64,000 nucleotides of DNA. Origin: Mucilaginibacter conchicola. GTDB lineage: Bacteria > Bacteroidota > Bacteroidia > Sphingobacteriales > Sphingobacteriaceae. Position numbers and translations under genes: made by a program. Positions 38,701-47,561 of this stretch are shown here, piece after piece. The stretch covers positions 1,178,001-1,242,000 of the forward strand of contig NZ_QWDC01000001.1 of assembly GCF_003432115.1 (NCBI RefSeq). Direction: 5' to 3'. Position 1 is the stretch's first letter. Every line of letters starts with the position of its first letter. The notes under the pieces were generated by a model that searched no databases, was not told the DNA's origin, and worked only from the letters and a program-made list of their open reading frames with translations.

Positions 38701-40250
38701 TGCTGAGGTTTATCAGACAATATGGCCAAAGGCACATCGGTACCCATCGAGCCGATCGGCTCTTTACCATCTAAAGCCATTGATTTGATAATGGTATCAA
38801 TGTCTTCGCGGCTGTAGCCAAATACCTGCTGGTAACGGTAAACAGAGTCGGCAGTTAAACTGGCGAATGATACACGCGGCTCGGGCAGGTCGCCTAATTG
38901 TATTTTATAGTTCTCTAACCAGTTGCCGTAAGGCTGCTGGCCGGTAATTTCTTTTTTGATTTCTTCGTCGGTGATGATCTTACCTTGTTCGGTATCAATC
39001 AGCAACATTTTACCCGGCTGTAAACGGCCTTTGCGTACAACAGTGCTCTCGTCTATCTTAAGCGTACCTGCTTCAGATGCGGCAATTACACGGCCATCAT
39101 TAGTGATCACAAAACGCAGCGGACGAAGACCGTTACGGTCAAGCACAGCACCTACTTTTTTACCATCGGTAAAGCTGATAGCGGCAGGGCCATCCCATGG
39201 CTCCATCAAAGTAGCATGGTACTCGTAGAACGCCTTTTTAACCGGATCCATTTGCTCGTTGCCATCCCATGCTTCGGGGATCAGCATCATCATTACGTGT
39301 GGTAATGAACGGCCGGTGTGCAACAATACCTCAATGATGTTATCTAAACAGGCAGAGTCAGATTGGTTGTTATCGATAACAGGCAGCAACATCTCCATTT
39401 CCTCATTAGTGAAATAGGCTGATGCAAATGATTTTACGCCAGAGTAGAACCAGTTAAGGTTACCGGTAAGCGTATTGATCTCGCCGTTGTGCGCAATTAA
39501 GCGGAACGGCTGCGCCAGTTTCCATGACGGGAAAGTATTGGTTGAGAAACGCGAGTGGATCAAAGCTAAGCCCGATGTAACACGCGGATCGGCAAGGTCT
39601 GTAAAGTATTTACGCAGTTGGTAAGTAGTTACCTGGCCTTTGTAAATAATGGTTTTGCAAGAGAACGAGGTGAAGTAAAAATGCTCGCCTGCTGCAGGAA
39701 CCGTTTCCAGAACGGTTTTATTGATATAGCGGCGCAGTACATAAAGTTTGCGCTCAAAATCATCGGCATTAACAATACCGCGGGGGCGTGCAACAAATAT
39801 TTGCTCGCTGTCAGGCTCGGCCTGGCGTGCAGTCTCACCTATTACAGATGAGTTTACATTTAACTTGCGGAAACCCAGGGTTTCAAAACCAAGCTTCTCG
39901 GTAGCTGCAGCAATAATTTTGCGGCATGCTTTTTTTAATGAAGGCTCTTTTGGCAGGAACATCATACCCACACCGTACTCACCCGGCTCAGGTAAACTGA
40001 TTTCCAGGTCAGAACATTCTTCCATCAAAAATTCATGCGGAAGTTGGATAAGAATACCGGCACCGTCGCCGCTTTCGGGGTCACAGCCACAGGCACCGCG
40101 GTGCTCCATGTTCTCTAACATGGTTAAGGCATCGCTAACAATAGCGTGCGATTTATGTCCGTTTATATGGGTTATAAAACCTGTTCCACAAGAGTCGTGT
40201 TCAAATTCGGGCCTATACAAACCCTGCTGGTTGCATTCACTTTGATCCAT
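35727..40250 (-). CDS. gltB: Glutamate synthase large subunit
   Basis: The 1507-residue protein has the catalytic N-terminal nucleophile at Cys21 after a short propeptide (FEHDSCGTGFITHING), which must be cleaved off. The class II glutaminase domain extends to about 430, followed by the central domain, the FMN-binding synthase domain with GEGGEDEMRYDKLPNGDSMRS-type loop, the 3Fe-4S cysteines around residues 1130-1145 (MMRKCHLNTCPVG), and the C-terminal beta-helix (about 1230-1480). It makes two glutamates from glutamine and 2-oxoglutarate. The 253-nt gap upstream (40251-40503) is very AT-rich and presumably carries its promoter, but I see no exact -7 box. Confidence 0.97.
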   Translation of the reverse strand: MDQSECNQQGLYRPEFEHDSCGTGFITHINGHKSHAIVSDALTMLENMEHRGACGCDPESGDGAGILIQLPHEFLMEECSDLEISLPEPGEYGVGMMFLPKEPSLKKACRKIIAAATEKLGFETLGFRKLNVNSSVIGETARQAEPDSEQIFVARPRGIVNADDFERKLYVLRRYINKTVLETVPAAGEHFYFTSFSCKTIIYKGQVTTYQLRKYFTDLADPRVTSGLALIHSRFSTNTFPSWKLAQPFRLIAHNGEINTLTGNLNWFYSGVKSFASAYFTNEEMEMLLPVIDNNQSDSACLDNIIEVLLHTGRSLPHVMMMLIPEAWDGNEQMDPVKKAFYEYHATLMEPWDGPAAISFTDGKKVGAVLDRNGLRPLRFVITNDGRVIAASEAGTLKIDESTVVRKGRLQPGKMLLIDTEQGKIITDEEIKKEITGQQPYGNWLENYKIQLGDLPEPRVSFASLTADSVYRYQQVFGYSREDIDTIIKSMALDGKEPIGSMGTDVPLAILSDKPQHLSSYFKQFFAQVTNPPIDPIRERLVMSLATFIGNNGNLLDEDKMHCHCVVLNHPILKNHQLEKLRSIDTGLFHAKTLQTYYNADGNPGSMEKGIARLCRYAEDAVDDGFEVLILSDRAIDSEHAPIPMLLAVSAVHHHLIRKGRRGAVGIVAETGDVWEVHHFATLLAFGATAINPYLALSTIETLKNEGKLDTSLDLKSLYKNYVKSVNDGLLKIFSKMGISTLQSYHGSQVFEILGLNQEVVDKYFAGAVTRIEGLGLDEIAKESLCKHKTGFNAPKTETHLLPEGGIYQWKRRGEAHLFNPTTVHLLQHATRSNSYQVYKNYAAAINEQTEKHYTIRGLLDFAHHRESISIDEVEPIENIMKRFATGAMSFGSISHEAHSTMAIAMNRIGGKSNTGEGGEDEMRYDKLPNGDSMRSAIKQIASARFGVTSHYLTNADELQIKMAQGAKPGEGGQLPGHKVDDWIAKTRHSTPGVGLISPPPHHDIYSIEDLAQLIFDLKNANRDARINVKLVSKAGVGTIAAGVAKAHADVILVAGYDGGTGASPISSIKHAGLPWELGLAEAHQTLVRNKLRSRVVLQTDGQLKTGRDLAIATLMGAEEWGVATAALVAGGCIMMRKCHLNTCPVGVATQDPELRKLFSGSPDHVVNLFRFMAEELREIMAELGFRTINEMVGRVQFLKVRENLQSWKAKTVNLSAILHPVNTAKGSTLYNSEKQDHGMDAIIDWQLFEHAKPALADKTPVFGTFDVKNVDRTIGTLLSNEISKVYGSAGLPDNTINYKFKGSAGQSFGAFNTKGVSFELEGEANDYVGKGLSGAQLAIYPDATAKFTPEENIIIGNVALYGATSGELYVRGMAGERFAVRNSGATTVVEGIGDHGCEYMTGGRALILGETGRNFAAGMSGGIAWVYNPNGTFAANCNTEMVDLDPLSVKDEEQIKALLKKHINLTGSKVAQDILKNWDKASSQFVKVFPKEYKKVLEKLEYQTVS

Positions 40251-40468
40251 ACCTTTTTACCTGTCGTTTATAATCAGTGGTAATAACGAAATTACGAAAA
40301 TTATCATTTTTTCATAATATTATGCATTATTTTTTCAAAATATCTAAAACAACAGGTTTTTAATGAAAGAAATTTATTAAGTCGACAAAAATCATATACT
40401 TTTGATAACAAAATGATAATTTTGACCTTTTAAATAATATGCACACATAGCAAATAAAGCGATAAGCT

Positions 40469-40476
40469 TACTTTTG
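40469..40476 (+). promoter_or_regulatory. -7 box TACTTTTG of gmhB
   Basis: Exact TAnnTTTG, 28 nt before the ATG at 40504. It overlaps an in-frame TTG (40474), which argues against that TTG as the start. Confidence 0.6.
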
Positions 40477-40503
40477 CAAAAAATCACATTTTATACCTTA
40501 TAT

Positions 40504-40995
40504 ATGGCAGAGAAAAAAAAGGCAGTTTTTTTAGACCGCGACGGCGTACTTAATCAGGAAATGGGCGACTACGTTTGCAAGTTTGAAGATTTTCATGTGC
40601 TGGATAACTTTGACGCGCTGAAAGAATTGCAAGACCGCGGCTACCTGCTTTTAGTGGCTACCAACCAGGGCGGTATAGCCAAAGGCTGGTACAGCGAAGA
40701 TGAGCTGGCCAAGATGCATAACCACCTGAAACAGGTTTACCACGAGCGCGGCGTTGAGCTTACCGACTTTTTCTATTGCCCCCACCACCCCAACTTTACC
40801 GGCGACTGCGATTGCCGCAAACCAAAGCCGGGGCTGCTGCTGCAAGGCATTGAGAAATACAATATTGACCCATCCAAATCATACTTTATTGGCGATCGCG
40901 AGCGCGATGTTGAAGCAGGCGAAGCTGCCGGTGTTACCGGTATTTTGATTGACAGCGACCAGCCGATAAGTACGGTTTTGGGAATGATAGATTGA
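40504..40995 (+). CDS. gmhB: D-glycero-D-manno-heptose 1,7-bisphosphate 7-phosphatase (HAD-IIIA)
   Basis: 163 residues from the ATG at 40504. HAD motif I is FLDRDGVLNQE, motif II ATNQGGIAKG, motif III KPKPGLL with YFIGDRERDVEAG. The zinc-binding cysteines/histidine lie in the CPHHP…CDCRKP loop, typical of GmhB. It removes the 7-phosphate during ADP-heptose synthesis for LPS. The HisB phosphatase domain is a close relative, but this gene lies outside the his operon and the zinc loop is complete. No other heptose genes are adjacent. Confidence 0.83.
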   Translation: MAEKKKAVFLDRDGVLNQEMGDYVCKFEDFHVLDNFDALKELQDRGYLLLVATNQGGIAKGWYSEDELAKMHNHLKQVYHERGVELTDFFYCPHHPNFTGDCDCRKPKPGLLLQGIEKYNIDPSKSYFIGDRERDVEAGEAAGVTGILIDSDQPISTVLGMID

Positions 40996-41016
40996 TTATA
41001 GATGTGCAAATTTCAA

Positions 41017-41105
41017 ATGTGCAGATTTCAGATGTGCAAATTTCAGATTTAAAATAGAAACTCTTTTTTCTCATTTGCACATTTGCACATCTGAAATCTG
41101 CACAT
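41017..41105. repeat. Locus-specific direct and inverted repeats
   Basis: Three direct copies of a ~16-nt word (gatgtgcaaatttca) from 41001 are followed by inverted copies. The arms 41017-41041 and 41081-41105 are a perfect 25-bp complement with a 39-nt loop. Confidence 0.8.
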
Positions 41106-41153
41106 CGCAAACATTTTAAAGTGTTTTTCCTTTTTATAGGCATCTAAGCATTA

Positions 41154-42668
41154 ATGACATTTTCAGATAAATTAAAGAACTACGACACGCTTGTGTTTTC
41201 GGCGATAGCATTTTTTGCTATCTACCTGTTTTGCAGCTATAATGGTGTGGGCATCTCGCCCGATTCTATTATGTACACCAGTGCTGCCCGCAACTTTGTG
41301 GAACATGGCAACCTGCACACATTTAACCACAAGCCTATTGTAGATTTTCCGGTATTCTATCCAACTTATCTGGGTATCATCAGCTTCATTACCCGGCTCG
41401 ATCCTACTGTTTTTGGCTGGTGGCTGGATGCCTTCATGTTTGCCGCGCTCATTTATTGCAGTGGCTACATCATGTCGAGATTTGTGCCTACTAACCGCAT
41501 TTATAAATGGCTTATACTGGCTGCCATCATCCTTAATCCGGGATTACTGCAGGTGTATTGTTATTTATGGTCTGAGACGCTGTTCATCCTCGAGGTACTG
41601 CTGTTTATGATCGTCTTCCGTCAGTATTTGCTAAACCATGCCGGCAAATGGCTGGTATTTGCTGCGCTGATAGGTGCCGTTGCCTGTATAACCCGTTATG
41701 CCGCGGTAACCATTGTTGGTACCGGCGGATTGATCTTACTGCTCGACCGTACACTACCCATCCGCAAAAAAATCGGGCATATCCTTATTTACGGGTTTAT
41801 CTCCATATCGCTTTTGGTGGCAAACCTGTGGTTCAACGCACTGCATACCGGAACGGTAACCGGCCCGCGCGAGCCATCCATCACTCCGTTCAGTAAAAAC
41901 CTTTACTATTTCGGTACCGTGTTTTGCGACTGGCTGGGCTTTACGCCAAACCAATACTTTTTGGCAACACCGCTTGCTGCTATCATACTGATAGGTTTTA
42001 TAGCGGCACTTGCTTTTAACTTCTATCGCCGCAAGCTGGATAGCTTTGAGAACCTTGCCATTACCTTTGCATTGGTTTACGGTTTGTTTATTGTGTTATC
42101 GTCCACCTTCTCGCGTTACGAGCGCATCAACCCAAGGCTGTTATCGCCTATGTACATCCCCGCGCTTTGGGGTTATACCAGCTGGGGATTATTGTTCCTG
42201 AAACGTTTGGCGAACCCGAAAGTGCGCATAGCTGTGGCTATTGTCTTCATAGGTGCTATGCTGGGTTATATCACCAAGATATTTATGGTGGACCATTTCC
42301 GCTACAAAGACCAAATCTCTGACGAGTATGGCAACCCCGGCTATACAGATAACGATTGGATGGAATCGGAATTTGCCAGGTACCTCAAAACCATGGATAA
42401 AAGGATCTTTAAACCAAAGGTGACGGTTTACTCTGATGCACACGAAGCCGTTTACTTCTTTTCGGGCATGTCATCGTTCCTAGTGCCGCATAAGTTTTTC
42501 CAAAAGGATGTAGACAAATTCTTTCAGAAAAAGCATTTCTATCTCATCTGGTTCAAAAACCTCGAGAATGCGGAGTTGATCAATCTGAAAGATATCCAAT
42601 CTCGTGTTCCTCTAAAAACTATTAAAGACTTTGGCGATGAAGGCGGGATATATGAATATGAGGAATAG
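41154..42668 (+). CDS. Multi-spanning membrane protein, GT-C glycosyltransferase-like
   Basis: The 504-residue protein has about 10-11 transmembrane helices in the first 390 residues and a soluble C-terminal tail of ~115 residues. The first periplasmic loop contains GVGISPDSIMYTSAARNFVEHG, where the acidic residue (SPDS) is placed as in GT-C enzymes that use polyprenyl-phosphate sugars. This suggests transfer of a sugar to an extracytoplasmic acceptor (lipid A, glycan or protein), but no diagnostic family motif is visible and function is not assigned. It is flanked on both sides by inverted repeats and is not clearly in an operon. Confidence 0.65.
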   Translation: MTFSDKLKNYDTLVFSAIAFFAIYLFCSYNGVGISPDSIMYTSAARNFVEHGNLHTFNHKPIVDFPVFYPTYLGIISFITRLDPTVFGWWLDAFMFAALIYCSGYIMSRFVPTNRIYKWLILAAIILNPGLLQVYCYLWSETLFILEVLLFMIVFRQYLLNHAGKWLVFAALIGAVACITRYAAVTIVGTGGLILLLDRTLPIRKKIGHILIYGFISISLLVANLWFNALHTGTVTGPREPSITPFSKNLYYFGTVFCDWLGFTPNQYFLATPLAAIILIGFIAALAFNFYRRKLDSFENLAITFALVYGLFIVLSSTFSRYERINPRLLSPMYIPALWGYTSWGLLFLKRLANPKVRIAVAIVFIGAMLGYITKIFMVDHFRYKDQISDEYGNPGYTDNDWMESEFARYLKTMDKRIFKPKVTVYSDAHEAVYFFSGMSSFLVPHKFFQKDVDKFFQKKHFYLIWFKNLENAELINLKDIQSRVPLKTIKDFGDEGGIYEYEE

Positions 42669-42672
42669 CTCA

Positions 42673-42755
42673 GAACTCGAATTTTATGGAATTAAAGGAA
42701 TTTATTGAATTGTAAGTACGCATCACAATTTTTCTAATTCTTAAAATTCGAGTTC
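42673..42755. repeat. Inverted repeat downstream of the GT-C-like gene
   Basis: GAACTCGAATTTTA (42673-42686) and its exact complement (42742-42755) enclose 55 nt of 'ggaatt' words. The rest of the 358-nt gap to hisG holds the his promoter and leader peptide. Confidence 0.7.
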
Positions 42756-42868
42756 AGACAATTTATATAAGCACTTATACATATTGCCATTTTTATAAAA
42801 AATAGCGGTCTTTTTTATCTTTTCTTCAAAGAAAATCATTTTAAATTTTGATTTAATAATGGAGTGGC

Positions 42869-42876
42869 TATATTTG
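42869..42876 (+). promoter_or_regulatory. -7 box TATATTTG of the his operon
   Basis: Exact TAnnTTTG, 30 nt before the leader-peptide ATG. Confidence 0.65.
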
Positions 42877-42905
42877 CAGCAATACCAGCCGGTATCATAC
42901 TAAAA

Positions 42906-42968
42906 ATGGAAAAGTATAAACTACATCATCTTCATCTGCACCATCACCACGCTGTGGTGAATAGATAA
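42906..42968 (+). CDS. hisL: His operon leader peptide (20 aa)
   Basis: A 20-codon ORF with 7 His codons, HHLHLHHHH in the middle, located between the his promoter and hisG. The codons can only make sense as a histidine-tRNA sensor: ribosome stalling at the His run would change folding of the leader. A 7-bp hairpin TCACCAC-gct-GTGGTGA (42944-42960) lies on the last His codons. A T7 run (42997-43003) follows, but I could not find a convincing GC-rich terminator in front of it, so the exact switching structure is open. Confidence 0.85.
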   Translation: MEKYKLHHLHLHHHHAVVNR

Positions 42969-43026
42969 TGTATGTTTCTACGCGAAATAACAACCCCCAT
43001 TTTTTTAGTTACTAAAACTCCCATTT

Positions 43027-43878
43027 GTGAAAACATTAAAAATAGCGATCCAGAAATCGGGTCGTCTCAACGAAAAATCCGTTGAATTATTAAAGAATTG
43101 CGGCCTTAATTTTGAAAATTACAAGAGCTCGTTGATCTCTCCCGTATCAAATTTCCCTTTAGAAATACTTTTCCTTCGTGATGATGATATCCCCGAATAT
43201 GTGCAGGATGGCATTGCCGACCTGGGCATTGTAGGCGAAAATGTTATACAGGAAACCGAAGTTGAGGTAAGCTACCTGCAGAAACTTGGTTTCGGCAAAT
43301 GCTCACTTAAAATTGCGGTACCAAATAACAACAGCATCAACAGCATTGAAGAGCTTAATGGTAAAGCCATTGCAACCACCTACCCGGTTATCCTTGGCAA
43401 ATACCTTAAAGAAAAAGGTATTACATCTGATATCCGCACCATATCGGGCTCGGTAGAGATCTCGCCGGGCTTAGGCTTAAGCGATGCCATCTGTGATCTG
43501 GTATCAACCGGCGGCACCTTAAAAAGCAACGGCCTAAAACCGTTTGCCGATGTAATGAGCAGCGAAGCGGTGCTGATAGGCCGCAAAGGCAGCGAGGATG
43601 AGGACCTGATAAAAGAACTGATACAACGCATACAATCGGTACTACGCGCCAAAGAGACAAAATATGTGGTACTAAATGTGGAGCGCAAAAACCTGGAAGC
43701 GGTTACGGCCTTACTGCCGGGCGTAAAAAGCCCTTCGGTAGTGCCACTGGCTGAGGAAGACTGGGTGGCGGTACACACCGTTATCCCGGAGCGCGATTTC
43801 TGGGACCGCATCAGTCAGCTTAAACAAGCCGGCGCACAGGGCATTGTGGTAATGCCAATTGAGAAGATAATATTGTAA
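43027..43878 (+). CDS. hisG: ATP phosphoribosyltransferase (long form)
   Basis: The 283-residue protein starts with GTG (read as Met): MKTLKIAIQKSGRLNEKS. It has the catalytic domains up to about 210 (GIADLGIVGENVI, the PRPP loop region GLGLSDAICDLVSTGGTL) and a C-terminal regulatory domain (about 215-283). This is the long form, which needs no HisZ and is inhibited by histidine. It catalyses the first step, joining PRPP to ATP. It is the first structural gene of the operon, 58 nt after the leader peptide stop. Confidence 0.97.
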   Translation: MKTLKIAIQKSGRLNEKSVELLKNCGLNFENYKSSLISPVSNFPLEILFLRDDDIPEYVQDGIADLGIVGENVIQETEVEVSYLQKLGFGKCSLKIAVPNNNSINSIEELNGKAIATTYPVILGKYLKEKGITSDIRTISGSVEISPGLGLSDAICDLVSTGGTLKSNGLKPFADVMSSEAVLIGRKGSEDEDLIKELIQRIQSVLRAKETKYVVLNVERKNLEAVTALLPGVKSPSVVPLAEEDWVAVHTVIPERDFWDRISQLKQAGAQGIVVMPIEKIIL

Positions 43879-43881
43879 GCC

Positions 43882-43908
43882 AAGCCCCCCATCCCCCTAA
43901 AGGGGGAG
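43882..43908. repeat. C/G-rich palindromic repeat, copy 1
   Basis: AAGCCCCCCATCCCCCTAAAGGGGGAG, in two pieces: a CCCCC-taaa-GGGGG hairpin with an AGCCCCCC arm. It lies between hisG and hisD and faces copy 2 in inverted orientation. Confidence 0.85.
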
Positions 43909-43921
43909 TAAAATTTTTAAT

Positions 43922-45274
43922 ATGAATAACAATAATTCAAAACCAAGCTTTTCAAAAGCTCCCCCTTCAGGGGGCGGGGGGGGCTTATACAGGTATTCTG
44001 CCCTTTCGCTGGAAGATATCAGTCGTTTGGTTCAGCGCAACGTTGACCCGGCGAATGAGATACGCACGCTGGTTGAGAACGTGATAGAACAGGTTAAACA
44101 GAACGGCGATAGCGCCTTGTTTGATTACGCCAGCCAGTTTGATAAGGTTGAGCTGAGCAAACTGTACCTTGACAAAGCCGAGTTGGAAGAGATTGCATCA
44201 GCCGTTACTGCCGACCAAAAAGCTGCGCTGAAGGTGGCTTATGATAATATTTACAAGTTCCACCAGTCGCAGGTAAAGGCCGAGGACAAGGTGGAGACCA
44301 TGCCGGGTGTAACCTGCTGGCGCGAGTTAAGGCCGATAGAGAAAGTTGGCCTGTACATCCCTGGTGGTACTGCTGTATTGCCGTCGACCTTCCTGATGCT
44401 GGGCATCCCCGCGCAGATAGCGGGTTGTAAAGAGATAATCGTTTGCTCGCCGCCACAAAAGGGTGGCAAAGTGAACGCCTTTATTGCCGAAGTAGCGCTG
44501 ATGCTGGGTATTGATAAGGTTTACCTTGTTGGTGGTTCGCAAGCTATTGCTGCAATGGCTTACGGCACAGAGACCATTACCAAAGTAGATAAGATATTTG
44601 GCCCGGGCAACCAGTTTGTAACTAAGGCAAAAACCATTATTCAAAGCACTACTACCACGGCTATTGATATGCCTGCAGGCCCGTCAGAAGTTTTGGTTAT
44701 TGCTGATGGAACAGCGAAACCGGCATTTGTTGCTGCCGATCTGCTGGCACAGGCCGAGCATGGTATAGATAGTCAGTCCATTTTGGTTTGTACCGATGAG
44801 AACATCGCGCAGCAAACCTTAGCCGAGGTAGAGAAACAGCTGCAGGTATTACCACGCGCCGAGATAGCCCGCCAGGCACTCGATAACTCATACATTGTTA
44901 TCACCGATACGTTGGCAGAGGCGATGGATTTCAGTAACCAGTATGCTCCTGAGCACCTGATACTGGCTACTGAAAGCTGGCAGCAGATAACCGGCAGCAT
45001 TATCAATGCGGGTTCAGTTTTCCTGGGCAATTTAACACCGGAAAGCGCGGGCGACTATGCATCGGGCACTAACCACACCCTGCCAACCAGCAGTTATGCA
45101 AGGGCTTACTCGGGCGTATCGGTAGATTCGTTCGTGAAGAAGATCACTTTTCAGCATTTAACCAAAGAAGGTATCAAAAACATAGGCCCCTCAGTAGAGA
45201 TATTAGCTGACCTTGAAGGGTTACACGCGCACAGGAATGCCGTGAGTGTAAGAATTAGCCCCCCAACCCCCTAA
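43922..45274 (+). CDS. hisD: Histidinol dehydrogenase, with repeat-encoded ends
   Basis: 450 residues. The conserved enzyme begins around residue 20 (YRYSALSLEDISRLVQRN). It has PGGTAVLPSTFLM, the metal-site region DLLAQAEHGIDSQSILV, and GDYASGTNHTLPTSSYAR near the C terminus. It oxidises histidinol twice to histidine with NAD+. The N-terminal ~20 residues (KAPPSGGGGGL) are encoded by a palindromic repeat (43958-43986), and the last residues SPPTP and the stop codon lie in another copy (45257-45282). The start codon 43922 lies between two inverted copies. An internal later start is not available before the conserved part, so the repeat is probably translated. Confidence 0.95.
   Translation: MNNNNSKPSFSKAPPSGGGGGLYRYSALSLEDISRLVQRNVDPANEIRTLVENVIEQVKQNGDSALFDYASQFDKVELSKLYLDKAELEEIASAVTADQKAALKVAYDNIYKFHQSQVKAEDKVETMPGVTCWRELRPIEKVGLYIPGGTAVLPSTFLMLGIPAQIAGCKEIIVCSPPQKGGKVNAFIAEVALMLGIDKVYLVGGSQAIAAMAYGTETITKVDKIFGPGNQFVTKAKTIIQSTTTTAIDMPAGPSEVLVIADGTAKPAFVAADLLAQAEHGIDSQSILVCTDENIAQQTLAEVEKQLQVLPRAEIARQALDNSYIVITDTLAEAMDFSNQYAPEHLILATESWQQITGSIINAGSVFLGNLTPESAGDYASGTNHTLPTSSYARAYSGVSVDSFVKKITFQHLTKEGIKNIGPSVEILADLEGLHAHRNAVSVRISPPTP
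43958..43986. repeat. C/G-rich palindromic repeat, copy 2 (inside hisD)
   Basis: GCTCCCCCTTCAGGGGGCGG… is in inverted orientation to copy 1 and is translated as APPSGGGGG in HisD. Copies 1 and 2 could pair over about 26 nt with the hisD start codon in the loop. Confidence 0.85.
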
Positions 45275-45282
45275 AGGGGGAG
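45257..45282. repeat. C/G-rich palindromic repeat, copy 3 (hisD 3' end)
   Basis: Same unit and orientation as copy 1. It encodes the last HisD residues, and the hisD TAA stop (45272-45274) is the 'taa' of the hairpin loop. Confidence 0.85.
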
Positions 45283-45303
45283 TAAAATCCTAAGTATATA
45301 GTA

Positions 45304-46410
45304 ATGAGCAACGAGATAGATCAAGAACAACTTTATAGTGGCCCTGACGGTAACTCCCCCTTTAGGGGGTTAGGGGGGCTCCTCCGCCAAAACATCAAAA
45401 ACCTTACCCCCTATTCATCCGCTCGTGATGAGTTCCAGGGAGAGGCAAGTGTTTTTCTGGATGCTAATGAAAACGCATACGGTTCGCCGCTGGTGCAGGC
45501 TTACAACCGCTACCCCGACCCTATGCAGTACCAGGTTAAAATGCGCCTGAGCCAGATAAAAGGTGTTCCGGCACGTAATATTTTCCTGGGCAATGGCAGC
45601 GACGAGGCTATCGATATCCTGTTCCGCAGTTTTTGCAACCCAGGTATTGATAATGTGATCATTGTACCGCCTACTTATGGCATGTACGAGGTATCGGCCA
45701 ACATTAATGATGTAAAACTAAAACGCGTACTGCTTACCGAGGACTATCAACTTAACCTCGAGGGCATTGCCGAAGCCATCGATAAAAACACCAAACTGAT
45801 CTTCATCTGCTCGCCAAATAACCCTACGGGTAACTCCATCAACCGCGATGATATTGAAACCCTGCTGGCCAATTTCAATGGCATTGTAGTGGTTGATGAG
45901 GCGTATATCAATTACAGCCGCCAAAAAACCTTTATACAGGAGCTTACCGAGTATGCCAATTTGGTAGTACTGCAAACCCTTTCAAAAGCATGGGGTTTAG
46001 CAGGATTACGCATGGGTATGGCTTTTGCCAGCGAGGAGATCATTGAGGTGATGAACAAGGTAAAACCGCCTTATAACATTAACGAGGCCTCGCAAACACT
46101 GGCTTTACAGGCTTTAGCCAATATTGACCAGGTGAATGTCTGGATAAAAGAGACCCTGCAGCAACGCGACAACCTGGTACTTACATTAAGGAACATGGCT
46201 TTTGTGCTTGACATCTATCCGTCTGATGCCAACTTTATCCTGGTAAAAACTACCGATGCTAATGCCATTTACAATCATCTGGTTGAGCGAGGCATTATTG
46301 TGCGTAACCGTTCAAAAGTTGAGCTTTGCGAGGGATGCCTGCGCATCACCATTGGCACACCGCAGGAGAACGACAAACTGATTGAAACTTTACAGCAATA
46401 TACCGCATGA
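45304..46410 (+). CDS. hisC: Histidinol-phosphate aminotransferase, with repeat-encoded N-terminal stretch
   Basis: The 368-residue PLP class I/II aminotransferase has [20 protein letters not shown] and the PLP Lys in [15 protein letters not shown]. It converts imidazole-acetol phosphate plus glutamate to histidinol phosphate. The conserved part begins at about residue 28 ([16 protein letters not shown]). The preceding NSPFRGLGG is encoded by a palindromic repeat (45354-45380). The next gene, hisB, overlaps its stop by 4 nt (ATGA). Confidence 0.95.
   Translation: MSNEIDQEQLYSGPDGNSPFRGLGGLLRQNIKNLTPYSSARDEFQGEASVFLDANENAYGSPLVQAYNRYPDPMQYQVKMRLSQIKGVPARNIFLGNGSDEAIDILFRSFCNPGIDNVIIVPPTYGMYEVSANINDVKLKRVLLTEDYQLNLEGIAEAIDKNTKLIFICSPNNPTGNSINRDDIETLLANFNGIVVVDEAYINYSRQKTFIQELTEYANLVVLQTLSKAWGLAGLRMGMAFASEEIIEVMNKVKPPYNINEASQTLALQALANIDQVNVWIKETLQQRDNLVLTLRNMAFVLDIYPSDANFILVKTTDANAIYNHLVERGIIVRNRSKVELCEGCLRITIGTPQENDKLIETLQQYTA
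45354..45380. repeat. C/G-rich palindromic repeat, copy 4 (inside hisC)
   Basis: CTCCCCCTTTAGGGGGTTAG… is inverted relative to copy 3 and is translated as SPFRGLGG in HisC. It forms a second inverted pair around a start codon (45304). Confidence 0.85.
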
Positions 46411-47549
46411 GCAAACTGCAAAAAGTACTTTTTATTGACCGCGACGGCACCCTGATAACCGAACCGGCTGATGAGCAAATAGATTCGTTCGAGAAACTGG
46501 GATTCTACCCCGGCGCTCTGCAGTACCTGCCACGCATTGCTGCGGAGCTGGATTTTGAACTGGTGATGGTAACCAATCAGGATGGTCTCGGAACTTCATC
46601 ATTCCCTGAAGATACTTTTTGGCCGGTGCATAATCTCATCATCAAAACATTTGAAAGTGAAGGCGTACGCTTCAGCGAACAGGCGATAGACCGCACGTTT
46701 GCTAAGGACAATTCCCCTACCCGCAAGCCGGCTACAGGTTTGTTAACTAAGTATTTAGATGCAACCAAATACGATCTGGCCAATTCTTTTACCATAGGCG
46801 ATCGCAAGAACGATATTCTGCTGGCCCGCAACCTGGGTGCCAAAGCCATCTGGATAAATAACAACAGCGGACTGGGTAATGCAGAGTTTGACGCTGATGA
46901 AGCGTTAAACGATGTTATCGCACTGGAAAGTACCGATTGGAAAGAGATCTACGAGTTTCTAAAGTTAGGCCAGCGTGTGGTTGAACATCGCCGCACTACT
47001 AAGGAGACTGATATCTACATCAAAATAAACCTTGATGGCAAAGGCGATGCAAAAGTATCGACAGGTTTGCATTTCTTTGACCACATGTTGGATCAGATTG
47101 CCCGCCACGGTGGTTTAGACCTTACCGTTGAGGCAAAAGGCGACCTGCATATTGATGAGCACCACACCATTGAAGATACAGGCATTGCTTTGGGCGAGAT
47201 ATTTGCCACCGCACTGGGTAACAAAATGGGCATTGAGCGTTACGGCTTCTGCCTGCCAATGGACGATTGCCTGGCACAGGCAGCTATTGATTTCGGCGGG
47301 AGAAACTGGATTGTGTGGGATGCCGTATTTAACAGAGAGAAGGTTGGCGATATGCCTACAGAGATGTTCTACCACTTTTTCAAATCCTTCAGCGATGCCT
47401 CAAAATGCAACCTGAATATAAAAGCAGAAGGACAGAACGAGCATCACAAAATAGAAGCTATATTTAAAGCCTTCGCAAAAGCCATAAAAATGGCCGTAAA
47501 GCGCGATGCAGAAAAGATGGTTTTACCTTCAACTAAAGGTTTGTTATAA
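46407..47549 (+). CDS. hisB: Bifunctional histidinol-phosphatase / imidazoleglycerol-phosphate dehydratase
   Basis: The 380-residue fusion has an N-terminal HAD phosphatase (about 1-165; [39 protein letters not shown]) and a C-terminal dehydratase (about 185-380; the paired metal motifs [15 protein letters not shown] with [15 protein letters not shown], and [15 protein letters not shown]). It performs steps 6 and 8 of the pathway. It overlaps hisC by 4 nt, so translational coupling is likely. Confidence 0.97.
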   Translation: MSKLQKVLFIDRDGTLITEPADEQIDSFEKLGFYPGALQYLPRIAAELDFELVMVTNQDGLGTSSFPEDTFWPVHNLIIKTFESEGVRFSEQAIDRTFAKDNSPTRKPATGLLTKYLDATKYDLANSFTIGDRKNDILLARNLGAKAIWINNNSGLGNAEFDADEALNDVIALESTDWKEIYEFLKLGQRVVEHRRTTKETDIYIKINLDGKGDAKVSTGLHFFDHMLDQIARHGGLDLTVEAKGDLHIDEHHTIEDTGIALGEIFATALGNKMGIERYGFCLPMDDCLAQAAIDFGGRNWIVWDAVFNREKVGDMPTEMFYHFFKSFSDASKCNLNIKAEGQNEHHKIEAIFKAFAKAIKMAVKRDAEKMVLPSTKGLL

Positions 47550-47561
47550 TAGAACCAAGAT

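Noticed and set aside
42969..43026. Terminator of a his attenuator before hisG
   Set aside because: Only a T7 run is visible; no stable stem precedes it, so I did not annotate a terminator.
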